Shown: positions 16,994 through 25,886 of the stretch, one piece after another
Numbering within the stretch: the stretch's first letter is position 1
How the letters are laid out: each line of letters opens with the position of its first letter
Assembly (NCBI GenBank): GCA_964511945.1
Contig: CAZEHO010000008.1
Span: 35,618 to 99,617, forward strand
Reading direction: 5' to 3'
Length of the DNA: 64,000 nt
Origin: CAZEHO01 sp964511945
GTDB lineage: Bacteria; Actinomycetota; Acidimicrobiia; Spongiisociales; UBA11373
The notes under the pieces: model-generated
Told to the model about the DNA's origin: nothing
Database searches by the model: none
What the model saw: only the letters and a program-made list of their open reading frames with translations
Program-made: the position numbers and the translations under genes

Positions 16994-17563
16994 TCACCAG
17001 CGCTCGATCACCCTCTGCACGGTGGCGAGGTAGGACGGGTGGCTGATGTCGTGCGGAGCGCCCGGTGCGACCAGCTGGGTTCCGCCAAACCGGCGATTCC
17101 GGGCACGCTGCAGCCGCCTGGAGATGATCCACCATTCCCGGGCTCCGGTGATGAATACCAAGTCGGTCGCTCCCGACGGCACAACCGGATACTCCGGCTT
17201 GGGAAATCCGGGATACACCCGCCGTCTCCCATACCGGTTGATCCACCACGGCGAGTCGGACCGATCCTCGGCGAAGAAGGGCGACAGGGAGCACAGCACA
17301 GCGTGAGTCGGTTCGGTGACCGATGCTGCGTGCAGCCCGCAAACTGCGCCCAGCGAGAACCCGATGATCACACAGGGTGGTCCTTCGGCAACGATGAACC
17401 CGGTGGTGTCGGCGATCAGCTCCTGCAAACCGGGACGCCCCCAATCGACCGGAACCCCGATCGGTTCGATGCCCCGCCTCTCGAGCATTTCACCAATGCG
17501 GCAGTACGGCTCGATGTCGGTGGATTGGCCGACGCCCGGGATCAGGAAGGCCTTCCGGTTCAC
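16994..17563 (-). CDS. Small alpha/beta-hydrolase-fold protein
   Basis: 189 residues from GTG 17563. It begins with a strand, FLIPGVGQS, and has the nucleophile elbow IGFSLGA (G-x-S-x-G) and a late PGAPHDISHP segment that can supply the His. Substrate unknown. The GTG overlaps the stop of the upstream nucleotidyltransferase-like gene (GTGA), so the two are coupled. A longer in-frame extension upstream is not coding, since that stretch is the other gene. Confidence 0.75.
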   Translation of the reverse strand: MNRKAFLIPGVGQSTDIEPYCRIGEMLERRGIEPIGVPVDWGRPGLQELIADTTGFIVAEGPPCVIIGFSLGAVCGLHAASVTEPTHAVLCSLSPFFAEDRSDSPWWINRYGRRRVYPGFPKPEYPVVPSGATDLVFITGAREWWIISRRLQRARNRRFGGTQLVAPGAPHDISHPSYLATVQRVIERW

Positions 17564-18078
17564 GGAAGGTCCGCCGGTTCGATGCCGAGTCCGGCAAGCA
17601 TGGTCTCGATGACCCCGGGACCGGCGATCCCGGCCAGAGCCGCGGCCCGCTCCGGCTTCCCGTGCACCCGGTAGATCAGCCACCACTGCTCGACCGGTGC
17701 CAGTGGAACGACCGCCTCGCCGAGATCCCAGGATCGACCCGGGGTGAACGGCAGACCCACCGGGCGATCGCCGATCCGTACCGTTACGCCGCCGGTGAGG
17801 TCGAGTGGCTGACCCTCGAAGTCGTGCCGGCACCGCCACACACTCACGAAGTCCGGTTCCTGGCCGGCGGCGAAATCGGGGTGGACACCCGTCAGGTCAT
17901 TCAGCAGGCGGCCCAGGGGTTTTCGTGCCGAGACATCGAAGACCAGGTCGAGATCGCCCACCCGATCGACCAGCTCGTGGGCGAACAGCAGGCCGCTGCC
18001 CCCCAGCTGGAGCCGGATCCCGGCAGCATCACAAGCCCGCACCAGGGAGATCAGGGCGGATCTGGTCGTCCGGTGCAT
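17560..18078 (-). CDS. Nucleotidyltransferase-fold protein
   Basis: 172 residues. LQLGGSGLLFAHELVDRVGDLDLVFDV (near residues 22-49) has the G-G-S/G and D-x-D pattern of the minimal nucleotidyltransferase fold (DLDL). Such proteins range from kanamycin-type transferases to AbiEii-type toxins; here nothing indicates a toxin, and no antitoxin gene is adjacent. The start at 18078 has TACCCT 6 nt upstream. Coupled to the hydrolase at 17563. Confidence 0.65.
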   Translation of the reverse strand: MHRTTRSALISLVRACDAAGIRLQLGGSGLLFAHELVDRVGDLDLVFDVSARKPLGRLLNDLTGVHPDFAAGQEPDFVSVWRCRHDFEGQPLDLTGGVTVRIGDRPVGLPFTPGRSWDLGEAVVPLAPVEQWWLIYRVHGKPERAAALAGIAGPGVIETMLAGLGIEPADLP

Positions 18079-18084
18079 CGCAGA

Positions 18085-18090
18085 AGGGTA
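18085..18090 (-). promoter_or_regulatory. Leaderless-type -10 box of nucleotidyltransferase-like gene
   Basis: TACCCT on the minus strand, 6 nt before the ATG at 18078. Confidence 0.55.
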
Positions 18091-18158
18091 TCCGCCGTCG
18101 CCGCTGCAGAGCACCGGGACGATCAGTACCATCGCCTCCGCTCAATGGAGGGGGTGCC

Positions 18159-18716
18159 ATGACGAGCACAGCCGCGCCGTCGTTCAACCGCGGAGCGACG
18201 GCCGCCGTAGTGGTCGGGAGCGCCGTGGCTATCGCGCTCGGCGTCTACGGGGCGGTCCACGACCCGACCGGCCGGTCACTGGTCACCGGCTTCTTCAGCG
18301 CGACCATCAATCTGAAGGTGTGGCTCGCCACCGCCGCCCTGCTGCTGGCAGGGTTCCAAGGCTGGTCGGCTTTGCGGATGTGGGGCCGGCTCGGTTCCGG
18401 AGATGCCCCCGCATGGATCGGCCCCGCCCACCGGCTCTCCGGCACTGCAGCCTTCGTACTTTCGATCCCGGTGGCCTACCACTGCCTGTGGGCCCTCGGC
18501 TTCAACGCCGACGCCGGTGCCCGGGTGCTCATCCACTCGCTGGTGGGATGTGTCTTCTACGGGGCGTTCGCCACCAAGGTGATCGCAGTCCGCAACCACT
18601 CCCTCCCGAAATGGGTGCTCCCCACCATCGGGGGCTTCACCTTCACCGTGCTGGTGGCACTGTGGCTCACCAGCTCGTTCTGGTTCTTCACCAACGTCGA
18701 GTTCCCGGGGTTCTGA
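18159..18716 (+). CDS. DUF6529-like multi-span membrane protein
   Basis: 185 residues with about five predicted helices and conserved His in or near helices (GPAHRLSG, VAYHCLWALG, VLIHSLVG, VRNHSLPKW). This arrangement recalls small membrane b-type cytochrome-like proteins of the DUF6529 kind. GGAGGGG precedes the ATG at 18159. The stop overlaps the start of the cytochrome c gene (TGATG), suggesting a membrane redox pair. Heme binding is inference from paired His. Confidence 0.75.
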   Translation: MTSTAAPSFNRGATAAVVVGSAVAIALGVYGAVHDPTGRSLVTGFFSATINLKVWLATAALLLAGFQGWSALRMWGRLGSGDAPAWIGPAHRLSGTAAFVLSIPVAYHCLWALGFNADAGARVLIHSLVGCVFYGAFATKVIAVRNHSLPKWVLPTIGGFTFTVLVALWLTSSFWFFTNVEFPGF

Positions 18717-19135
18717 TGAAGGTGTCCACACTCACCGGATCGGTGCTGGCGATCGCCTCGGTCGTCTTTGTCGTCCTGCTCAGCGGAGTCGGCTCCGATG
18801 CCTTCACCAACGACCCGCCGGCGGTCAACCCCTACGCCTCGGGTCCCGGGACCACCGCCCCGGCGCCGGAGGCGGGAACGAACCCGGACGCGGCCGACCC
18901 TGCTGCTCTGGTAGCGGCTGAGGACCTCTACGGCAGACGCTGTGCCGGCTGTCACGGCGGCGACCGTCAGGGCGGCTCAGGCCCGGCCCTCAAACCGGGC
19001 TCTCCGTCGGCGGCGAAGCCTCCGGCCGAACTCCGCGAGGTCATCGTCAACGGCAAGGGCGGCATGCCGGCGTGGGAAAGCCGGCTGACCCCCGGCGAAA
19101 TCGACGCCCTGGTGACGCTGATCACGAGCGGCTGA
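18716..19135 (+). CDS. Membrane-anchored c-type cytochrome
   Basis: 139 residues: N-terminal signal anchor (about 5-24), a Pro/Thr/Ala linker, and a class I cytochrome c domain with heme site CAGCH (C76, C79, H80) and probable axial Met117 (GKGGMPAW). It acts on the outer face of the membrane as an electron carrier. Translationally coupled to the preceding membrane protein. The short domain (about 70 residues) is like the SoxX/cbb3-type mono-heme modules. Confidence 0.9.
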   Translation: MKVSTLTGSVLAIASVVFVVLLSGVGSDAFTNDPPAVNPYASGPGTTAPAPEAGTNPDAADPAALVAAEDLYGRRCAGCHGGDRQGGSGPALKPGSPSAAKPPAELREVIVNGKGGMPAWESRLTPGEIDALVTLITSG

Positions 19136-19161
19136 GGCATCCCGGTGCAGCACCGCAGCCC

Positions 19162-19190
19162 TTGGGATGACGGGCGGGTCCGTGTACCCT
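19162..19190 (+). promoter_or_regulatory. Promoter of csoR-copZ-copA
   Basis: TTGGGA (19162-19167), 17-bp spacer, TACCCT (19185-19190). It lies directly upstream of the CsoR-type palindrome, which would cover the transcription start. Confidence 0.65.
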
Positions 19191-19194
19191 TCAC

Positions 19195-19215
19195 CCCACC
19201 CCCCGTGGGGGTGGG
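19195..19215. promoter_or_regulatory. CsoR-type copper operator
   Basis: Perfect inverted repeat CCCACCCCC (19195-19203)/GGGGGTGGG (19207-19215) with a 3-nt spacer. The C-run/G-run palindrome closely resembles the mycobacterial CsoR site. It sits between the -10 box and the csoR start at 19228, fitting repression relieved by Cu(I). Confidence 0.8.
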
Positions 19216-19227
19216 ATTGGAGACCGG

Positions 19228-19533
19228 ATGAACCCCGAACACCAAACGAACGCTCTCAACCGGCTCAAGACCGTCCGCGGCCACCTCAACGCCGTCATCG
19301 GCATGGTCGAGGAGGAGCGGTATTGCCCCGACATCATGAAGCAGGTTTCCGCAGTCCAGGGTTCCCTGGAGAAGGTGAACCGCATCCTGCTCGAGAACCA
19401 TCTCGAAACCTGCGTCATGCACGCCGTGGCCGAAGGGCGCACCGGACAGATCGTCGACGAGTTGATGGAAACACTGCGGTATACCCCGCAGATCACGGGT
19501 CCACAGCGGGCCGAGGAGGCTGCCAGTTCATGA
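19228..19533 (+). CDS. csoR: Copper-sensing repressor CsoR
   Basis: 101 residues, all-helical CsoR/RcnR family. The Cu(I) ligands Cys33 (ERYCPD), His58 and Cys62 (ENHLETC) are present in the C-H-C arrangement specific for copper. First gene of csoR-copZ-copA; its stop overlaps copZ (ATGA). Autoregulation through the upstream palindrome is expected. GGAG lies about 9 bp before the ATG. Confidence 0.93.
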   Translation: MNPEHQTNALNRLKTVRGHLNAVIGMVEEERYCPDIMKQVSAVQGSLEKVNRILLENHLETCVMHAVAEGRTGQIVDELMETLRYTPQITGPQRAEEAASS

Positions 19534-19742
19534 CCGACACGACCATTTCCGTTCCCGAGATCCACTGCGGTCACTGCAAGATGTCGATCGAAGGTGCGGT
19601 CGGAGACCTCGACGGAGTCGAGGACGCCACCGTCGACATCGAGGCCCGCACGGTGGCCGTGCGGTTTGACGCCCCCGCCACGATCGAGGGCATCGTCGGT
19701 GCGATCGAAGACGTCGGCTACGAGGTACCGGCGCTCGACTGA
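19530..19742 (+). CDS. copZ: Copper chaperone CopZ (HMA domain)
   Basis: 70 residues, one ferredoxin-like heavy-metal-associated domain. Metal loop IHCGHCKMSIE (Cys13, Cys16); the residue before the motif is His in place of the common Met. It passes Cu(I) to the ATPase encoded 6 bp downstream. Overlaps csoR by 4 bp. Confidence 0.9.
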   Translation: MTDTTISVPEIHCGHCKMSIEGAVGDLDGVEDATVDIEARTVAVRFDAPATIEGIVGAIEDVGYEVPALD

Positions 19743-19748
19743 GCACTC

Positions 19749-21905
19749 ATGGCCGACACCACCGACACCATCGTCTTCGACGTCGAGGGAATGACATGTG
19801 CCTCATGCGCGCTGCGCATCGAGAGGATCCTTTCGCGCCAGGACGGGGTCGAGACGGCCGCAGTCAGTTTTGCCGGGCAGGAAGCCCGGGTGAAGGTCCT
19901 GGACGGGACCGATGTCTCCGGACTCGAGGCGGCCGTCGCCAAACTGGGGTATTCGGCCCAGGCAGTGGTCGAAGGGCAGGCCCGGGAGGGCATCGTCGAG
20001 CGGTACGACGCCGAGACCCGGTTCCAGCGGCGCACCGCCGCCCTCGCCGCCCTGTTCACCATTCCGGCGTTCATCCTGAGCATGTTCGGCCCGGATGCCG
20101 ATTGGGCCACCGCTGTGGTCTGGGGCCTCATCACGCCGGTCGAGTTCGTCTTCGGATGGCAGTTCCACCGCAACGCGGCGATCCGCCTGCGATCGTTCAG
20201 CGCCAACATGGACACGCTGGTGTCGATGGGCACCTTGGCTGCCTACGGCTATTCCATCTGGGCGTTCTTCACGGACCGCCCGGTGTTCTTCGAGACCGCC
20301 GGCTGGATCATCACGTTCATCCTCCTGGGCCGGTTCTTCGAGGCGCGAGCCAAGGGCCGGGCCTCCCAGGCAATCGCCCGTCTGGTGGATTTAGGAGCCA
20401 AGGATGCTCGGATCCTCCGCGATGGTGATGAGGTCACGATCCCGATCAGCGAGGTGATGCCCGGCGACATCATGGTGGTTAGGCCGGGCGAGCGGGTTCC
20501 CACCGATGGGGAGATCGTGCAGGGCACCTCGTCGTTCGACGAGAGCATGCTCACCGGCGAATCGCTGCCGGTGGACCGCGGCCCCGAGGACGAGGTCTTC
20601 GGCGCCACGATCAACCAGCACGGGATCATCCAGGTTCGGGCCACCCGGGTCGGGCGGCAGACCGCACTCGCTCAGATCGTTCGCCTCGTGGAGGATGCGC
20701 AGGCGACCAAGGCGCCGATCCAGACCCTCGCCGACCGCATCGCCTCCGTCTTCGTTCCGGTGGTGATTGCGATCGCCGCGGCCACGCTGGTGCTCTGGCT
20801 GGTCATCTCCGGCGATGTCACCGACGCAACTCGCGCCGCAGTCGCGGTCCTGATCATCGCCTGCCCGTGCGCGCTCGGCCTTGCCACACCGACCGCCATC
20901 CTGGTGGGCAGCGGCAGAGGGGCCGAGGCCGGGATCCTGTTCCGCAACGCTGAAATCTTCGAGCGCGCTCGAACCGTGGACACAGTCGTCTTCGACAAGA
21001 CCGGGACGCTCACCAGGGGGGCGATGACGCTCACCGGACTGGCGGCAACGGACGACGAGGAACGGGCGCTGTATCTGGTCGGATCCGTCGAGGCGGCCAG
21101 CGAACACCCAGTCGGCAAGGCGGTCGCGCTCGGAGCCGAGGAGCGCGGCATCGAACTCGGCGCCGTCGACGAGTTCCGGGCGGTTCCCGGCCGTGGCGTG
21201 CAGGGCACCGTCGACGGCATCGACCTCACGGTCGGGACGGCGCTCTTCATCGCCGAGGCGGGGTTCGAGATCCCGGAGTCGCTGGCAGCGGCGAAGGGAC
21301 GGATGTCGGCCTCCGGCCACACCTCGTTCCTCGCCGCGTGGGACGGCGACGTCAAGGCGGCTCTCGGGGTCGCCGACACGGTGCGTCCGAGCGCCCAGGC
21401 GGCCGTTGCCGGGCTCCGTGATCGGAACCTCGGCGTCGTCATGATCACCGGGGACGATGACAGGACCGCGGGCGCCATCGCCGGCGAACTGGGCATCGAC
21501 CGTGTCCTCGCCGAGGTGCTCCCGGGAGACAAGGCCGACGAGGTTTCCCGTCTCCAAGGCGAGGACCGCGTCGTGGCGTTCGTCGGCGACGGGGTCAACG
21601 ACGCCCCTGCGCTGATCCGAGCCGACATCGGGATGTCCGTTGGGACCGGGACGGACGTCGCCATCGAAGCCGGGGACGTCGTGCTCATGTCGGGCGACCC
21701 GATGCTCGCCGGCACGGCATTGCGGCTGGCGGATGCCACCGTTCGCACGATCCGGCAGAACCTGTTCTGGGCCTTCGCGTACAACACCGCAGCGATTCCG
21801 CTGGCCGCCGCCGGGATCCTCCACCCGATGATCGCCGCCGCCGCCATGGCGCTCTCAAGTGTTTCGGTTGTCACCAACTCGCTCCGGCTGCGCCGATTCC
21901 GCTAG
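19749..21905 (+). CDS. copA: Cu(I)-exporting P1B-type ATPase CopA
   Basis: 718 residues: one N-terminal HMA domain (GMTCASC, Cys17/Cys20), eight membrane helices, the ion channel motif CPC (IIACPCALGLATP), actuator LTGES, phosphorylation DKTGTLT, nucleotide-binding SEHPVGKA, and hinge MITGDD/GDGVNDAP. Every catalytic motif is intact. Third gene of the copper operon, 6 bp after copZ. No clear terminator hairpin was found in the 187 bp that follow. Confidence 0.95.
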   Translation: MADTTDTIVFDVEGMTCASCALRIERILSRQDGVETAAVSFAGQEARVKVLDGTDVSGLEAAVAKLGYSAQAVVEGQAREGIVERYDAETRFQRRTAALAALFTIPAFILSMFGPDADWATAVVWGLITPVEFVFGWQFHRNAAIRLRSFSANMDTLVSMGTLAAYGYSIWAFFTDRPVFFETAGWIITFILLGRFFEARAKGRASQAIARLVDLGAKDARILRDGDEVTIPISEVMPGDIMVVRPGERVPTDGEIVQGTSSFDESMLTGESLPVDRGPEDEVFGATINQHGIIQVRATRVGRQTALAQIVRLVEDAQATKAPIQTLADRIASVFVPVVIAIAAATLVLWLVISGDVTDATRAAVAVLIIACPCALGLATPTAILVGSGRGAEAGILFRNAEIFERARTVDTVVFDKTGTLTRGAMTLTGLAATDDEERALYLVGSVEAASEHPVGKAVALGAEERGIELGAVDEFRAVPGRGVQGTVDGIDLTVGTALFIAEAGFEIPESLAAAKGRMSASGHTSFLAAWDGDVKAALGVADTVRPSAQAAVAGLRDRNLGVVMITGDDDRTAGAIAGELGIDRVLAEVLPGDKADEVSRLQGEDRVVAFVGDGVNDAPALIRADIGMSVGTGTDVAIEAGDVVLMSGDPMLAGTALRLADATVRTIRQNLFWAFAYNTAAIPLAAAGILHPMIAAAAMALSSVSVVTNSLRLRRFR

Positions 21906-22092
21906 CCGGGAACGATCTCGACCGGGCCGATCGGGAGTCGCGGATGCGACGTTCGGCCGGGTGTGGAGCCAATCGCGCCCAGTAGGGTTCTTCAGAGCGG
22001 CTGCACTCGCCGTTCGGTGATTCGCTGCGGCCGGAAACTCAGAACGATTCCTGCGGCCGCGGGCCGGACGCAGGACCAGAAGGAGGCGATGG

Positions 22093-23445
22093 ATGGTCAG
22101 TCCCGATGTGGTCCACAAGACCCTACGCAACCACATGCTGGTCGACGGCTATCCCATGGTCCTGGACCTGGAACGGTCCCAGGGCGTGTGGATGTATGAC
22201 AGCCGAACCAAGAAGCGATATCTCGATGCGTTCTCGTTCTTCGCATCGTGGCCGATGGGATACAACCACCCGATGCTCCTCGACCCCGAGTTCCAGGAGG
22301 AGTTGGTGCGGGCGGCCACCACAAAAACGTCGAACGCCGATATCTACACGGTCGAGATGGCTCGCTTCGTCGAGGCGTTTGCCACCAGGGTCACTCCCCC
22401 CGGGTTCCCCCATCACTTCTGGATCTCCGGTGGAGCGCTGGCGGCGGAGAACGCGGTGAAAGCGGCGTTCGACTGGAAGGCTCGCAAGCTGGGCCGCACC
22501 AGCTTCGAGAACGACGTCAACGACATCGTGATCCTGCACTTCCGCCAGGCGTTCCACGGCCGCTCCGGCTACACCATGAGCCTGACCAACACCCGACCCG
22601 ACAAGATCGGGCTGTTCCCGAAGTTCCCCTGGCCGCGAGTGCACAACCCGGCCATCGAGTTCGACCTCGACGGGGGGATCGCCAACGATATCGAGGCCGA
22701 GGAGCGGCGGTCCCTCGACGAGATCGAGCAGGCCTACGCAGAGCATGGTCGCCGGGTCGCCGCCATCCTCATCGAGCCGATGCAGGGTGAGGGCGGGGAC
22801 AACCACTTCCGCGGCGAGTTTCTGGCGGAACTGCGGCGAATCGCCGACGAGCGCGAATCCCTGCTGATCTACGACGAGGTCCAGACCGGATTCTTCGGAT
22901 CCGGCAAGCCCTGGTGGTGGCAGCACCACGACGTTGCCCCCGACATCGTGTCGTTCGGCAAGAAGACGCAGGTCTGCGGCATCTACGCCTCCGACCGGGT
23001 GCTCGAGGTACCGGACAACGTCTTCCAGTTGTCCAGCCGGATCAATTCGACGTGGGGCGGGAATCTGGTCGACATGGTTCGCTGCAGGCGGTTCATCGAG
23101 ATCATCGAAGCCGAGCAGCGCGTCTCCCACGTCGCCGACATGGGCGATCGGCTCATGGCCGGCCTGCGGGAGATGGCCCGCCGCACCGGCGCGTTCTCCA
23201 ACGTGCGCGGCAGAGGCTCCCTGGTTGCGGTCACCGTCGACTCGCCCGAGCGGCGGGGCCAGATCTTGAGCGACATGTTCGACAACGAGTTGCTTGCTCT
23301 CCCCTGCGGCCCCCAGTCGATCCGGTTCCGGCTGCCCTACGTGATCTCCGCTGAGGAGATCGACGAGGTGCTCAACCGAACCGAGGTCAGCCTGCGGCAT
23401 CCGACCCGCGAGAACGGCATGACCCGCCAGGAAAAGGGGGGCTGA
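22093..23445 (+). CDS. lat: L-lysine 6-transaminase (lysine epsilon-aminotransferase)
   Basis: 450 residues, class III PLP aminotransferase. The motif IVSFGKKTQVCGIYAS with Lys290/291 is characteristic of LAT, and ISGGALAAENAVKAAF and IYDEVQTGFFGSG (Asp261) are the cofactor segments. LAT turns lysine plus 2-oxoglutarate into 2-aminoadipate semialdehyde and glutamate. The ATG at 22093 follows AAGGAGGCG; an ATG 4 bp earlier is out of frame. No beta-lactam or lysine catabolic neighbours are seen, so a general lysine or stress role is likely. Confidence 0.9.
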   Translation: MVSPDVVHKTLRNHMLVDGYPMVLDLERSQGVWMYDSRTKKRYLDAFSFFASWPMGYNHPMLLDPEFQEELVRAATTKTSNADIYTVEMARFVEAFATRVTPPGFPHHFWISGGALAAENAVKAAFDWKARKLGRTSFENDVNDIVILHFRQAFHGRSGYTMSLTNTRPDKIGLFPKFPWPRVHNPAIEFDLDGGIANDIEAEERRSLDEIEQAYAEHGRRVAAILIEPMQGEGGDNHFRGEFLAELRRIADERESLLIYDEVQTGFFGSGKPWWWQHHDVAPDIVSFGKKTQVCGIYASDRVLEVPDNVFQLSSRINSTWGGNLVDMVRCRRFIEIIEAEQRVSHVADMGDRLMAGLREMARRTGAFSNVRGRGSLVAVTVDSPERRGQILSDMFDNELLALPCGPQSIRFRLPYVISAEEIDEVLNRTEVSLRHPTRENGMTRQEKGG

Positions 23446-23456
23446 GCCCCAGCGCG

Positions 23457-23996
23457 ATGGATCGGCTGTCGCAGTCTGTCCGCGTCGCCGCCTCCGAGAC
23501 CGGCTTCTCGGGTGTGGTCCACAGCGCCGACGCGAACCACACCCTGCCGGCAGAGGCCTTCGGGCTGGCGCATCGCGGACTCGAAGTGCCGAACACGGTC
23601 GCCACACAATTCGCAATCGCAAGTGGCGGCAAGGGTTTCACCGCCCTTGCCGCCATCTCACTCATCGCCGAGGGGACGGTGTCGCTTGATACGACGGCCC
23701 GATCCGTGCTCGGCGCCGACCTCCCTCTCATCGCCGAAGACGTCACGGTGGAACACCTCCTGGGACACCGCTCCGGCATCGGCGACCATCTCGATGAGGA
23801 GGCCGAGGACGAAGACCCGGAGGACTACGTCCTCGCCTCACCGGTCAACGAACTCGACACCACCGAGGCATCCGCCTCAGCGGCGCTGATCACCCGCCGA
23901 GGTCGCCCAACTCCCCCAGGTCGAGGTCTGCCGGCAGGCACTGGAACACCGCGCCGAAGATCTGGGTCGCCAGTTCCGGGTCGTCGTCCAGGTTGA
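23457..23996 (+). pseudogene. 5' fragment of a serine hydrolase (beta-lactamase class C family)
   Basis: About 140 N-terminal residues look like a beta-lactamase-related serine hydrolase: IASGGKGFTALA holds the Ser-x-x-Lys nucleophile motif, and VEHLLGHRSGIGDHL is the following helix. Similarity ends at about ASPVNELDTTEAS (near 23870). The frame then runs into the 3' end of the converging SH3-protein gene as meaningless Pro/Arg-rich sequence. Family members are 300-400 residues, so the Tyr motif and C-terminal half are missing. It is probably a deletion remnant. It sits 11 bp after lat. Confidence 0.75.
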
Positions 23997-24813
23997 GTTC
24001 CTCGCCACCGAGCCCGGCCACCAGTGCCGAGCGAATCGTGTCCTCGCCGATCGCATCGAGGAGGCAGGTTCCGATCGCCGGGTCCATGCCCTGTTCCTCG
24101 AGCAGTTCCGTCACCGTGGCTTCGAGGTCGACGCACCCGAGAATGCGATCGGCGGCCTGCTCCCGTTCCTCCACCGTCAGATCGCTGAGCGCCTCGCCGC
24201 CTCCCGACAGGGAGGCATCCGCAGTGACGCCGAGCTCCTCGAGCCGCTCGGTGCCGAGATCCTGAACGACGCCGGCGGCGATGCAATCGGACTGCTCCTG
24301 GGAAAGCCCGAGGTCCGCCCCCATGCCACCCCCGAGGCCACCGAGCTCTCCTCCGCCGAGTTCCGACCCGTCGACGTCGGAAATGGCCCGGGAGAGGTTG
24401 TTGGCCACCGCTTGCTCCTCTGCACTGAGGTCGTCAATGCCCACCTCTCCGTCACCGCCGCTCCGGGTCAAGAGGAAGATGGCGACGGCGGCAACGGCAA
24501 CCACGCCGATGACGATCAGCCACTTCCCCATCGAGCCGCTTGCACCGCCACCAGCGGCCATTGCCGGAGCCGCCGAAGTGGCAGCCTCACTGGGAAGCTG
24601 GCGGCCGTCCACCCACCACTCGGCGCCGGACTGCTCTCGAACGAGGGCCCAGGCGCCGCGGCGCTCCATCACCTGGATCGGCGTTCCCGCCGCCAGCAAC
24701 CCGACAGCCGGGCTCCCCGGGTCCGGGGCGTTCCAGGTCCTCAGCCCGGAGGCCGGGACGGCGATGAACTCTTCACCTGAGGGCGGCGGGGGTGGAGGCG
24801 GAGAGCTGGTCAC
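23890..24813 (-). CDS. SH3-domain membrane protein with C-terminal Cys modules (paralog A)
   Basis: 307 residues: Pro-rich start (seven Pro), a bacterial SH3-like domain (about 15-75, GAWALVREQSGAEWWVDGRQL), one membrane helix (about 97-115), then an extracytoplasmic Glu/Leu-rich part with Cys in QSDCIAAGVV, RILGCVDL, IGTCLLDAIGED and FQCLPAD, suggesting two disulfides. Function unknown. Start is GTG after GAAGGTGA. It has a close tandem paralog 83 bp upstream. Its 3' end abuts the truncated serine hydrolase. Confidence 0.85.
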   Translation of the reverse strand: MTSSPPPPPPPSGEEFIAVPASGLRTWNAPDPGSPAVGLLAAGTPIQVMERRGAWALVREQSGAEWWVDGRQLPSEAATSAAPAMAAGGGASGSMGKWLIVIGVVAVAAVAIFLLTRSGGDGEVGIDDLSAEEQAVANNLSRAISDVDGSELGGGELGGLGGGMGADLGLSQEQSDCIAAGVVQDLGTERLEELGVTADASLSGGGEALSDLTVEEREQAADRILGCVDLEATVTELLEEQGMDPAIGTCLLDAIGEDTIRSALVAGLGGEELNLDDDPELATQIFGAVFQCLPADLDLGELGDLGG

Positions 24814-24896
24814 GGGTCACCTTCTCGTCGGTTGGCCCCACTATCGCCCGGAACGCGCAGTTCTGCGAGTACTTCAGAGCGCGACCACCGACCGGG

Positions 24897-25811
24897 TCAG
24901 TCGCCGAGGAACCCGCCCAGCTCCTCGCCCAATTCGCCGAAGATGTCCCCGCCGAGGCATTGGGTGGCCGCAGCGAAGAGGTTGGCGACCATCGGATCGT
25001 CTTCTTCGAGTTCGACTTCCTGGCCGGTAAGGGCGGTCGTGAACAGATCCTTGAAGGTGTCTTCGCCGATGGCGTCGTACAGACAGGTGCCCACGGAGGA
25101 ATCCATCCCCTGCGCGGCTAGCGCCTTGCCGAAAACGTCCTTGAAGTCGATGCACCCGAACGCCCGGTCGGACACGGTCTCGCGTTCCTCAGGTGTGAGC
25201 TGAGAGAGCGAGGCAGACCCGTCGGTGACGACGCCGTCGGTCACCCCGAGCTCCTCGAGACGCTCGATCCCGAGATCACGGGTCAGCCCGGCCGCCATGC
25301 AATCGAACTCGGCCTGTCCGACCCCGAGATCGTCGGCGGTCATCCCGGAGTCCTCCAGCAAACCCATCCCCCAATCACCGCCGCTGACGATGGCGTCAGA
25401 GGCGCTCTCCGCAACGACCCGCTCCTCCGGGGTCAGATCGTCCATCGACACCTGGCCGCCTCCACCATCGCGGGTCAGGAGGAAGACTGCCACCGCGGCG
25501 GCGGCTACGACGACGAGGCCGATGAGCCACTTGGCCCCCGACCCGCCCCCACTGCGCGGTGCCCCGGCGGGTGCCGCTCCGGCGGTGGGAAGCAACCGGC
25601 CATCGACCCACCAGGACGACCCGGACGCGTCCTGCACCCGGGCCCAGGCACCGCGCTGTTCCACGACCATGATCGGTGTGCCGGGTGGCAGCGCACCCGA
25701 CGGCGCAATCGAGGGATCGGGTGACGCCCAGATGCTGAGGCCCGACGGTGGAACGGGAATGAAGCCTTGCCCCGGAGGGGGTGGCGGCGGTGGCGGGGGT
25801 GCCGAAGTCAC
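24897..25811 (-). CDS. SH3-domain membrane protein with C-terminal Cys modules (paralog B)
   Basis: 304 residues, same architecture as the next gene: nine-Pro N-terminus, SH3-like domain (about 15-75), membrane helix (about 95-113), and Cys at EFDCMAAGLT, RAFGCIDF, VGTCLYDAIGED and TQCLGGD. The motif LGxERLEELGVT is shared by both copies. Start is GTG with GAGAGGTGA upstream, the same leader type as paralog A. Tandem duplication is evident; the two have diverged strongly, so it is old. Confidence 0.85.
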   Translation of the reverse strand: MTSAPPPPPPPPPGQGFIPVPPSGLSIWASPDPSIAPSGALPPGTPIMVVEQRGAWARVQDASGSSWWVDGRLLPTAGAAPAGAPRSGGGSGAKWLIGLVVVAAAAVAVFLLTRDGGGGQVSMDDLTPEERVVAESASDAIVSGGDWGMGLLEDSGMTADDLGVGQAEFDCMAAGLTRDLGIERLEELGVTDGVVTDGSASLSQLTPEERETVSDRAFGCIDFKDVFGKALAAQGMDSSVGTCLYDAIGEDTFKDLFTTALTGQEVELEEDDPMVANLFAAATQCLGGDIFGELGEELGGFLGD

Positions 25812-25886
25812 TGCTCACCTCTCATCGTATGGTCCAACTCTCGCATCGATTCGAGTGCTGTGTGACGCAAACCGAGCCTGATGACG

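Noticed and set aside
17560..18078. Toxin-antitoxin reading of the nucleotidyltransferase-like gene
   Set aside because: No antitoxin partner is present; the neighbour is an alpha/beta hydrolase.
20391..23622. Long antisense frames opposite copA and lat
   Set aside because: Both opposite-strand genes have every catalytic motif; the antisense products are low-complexity.
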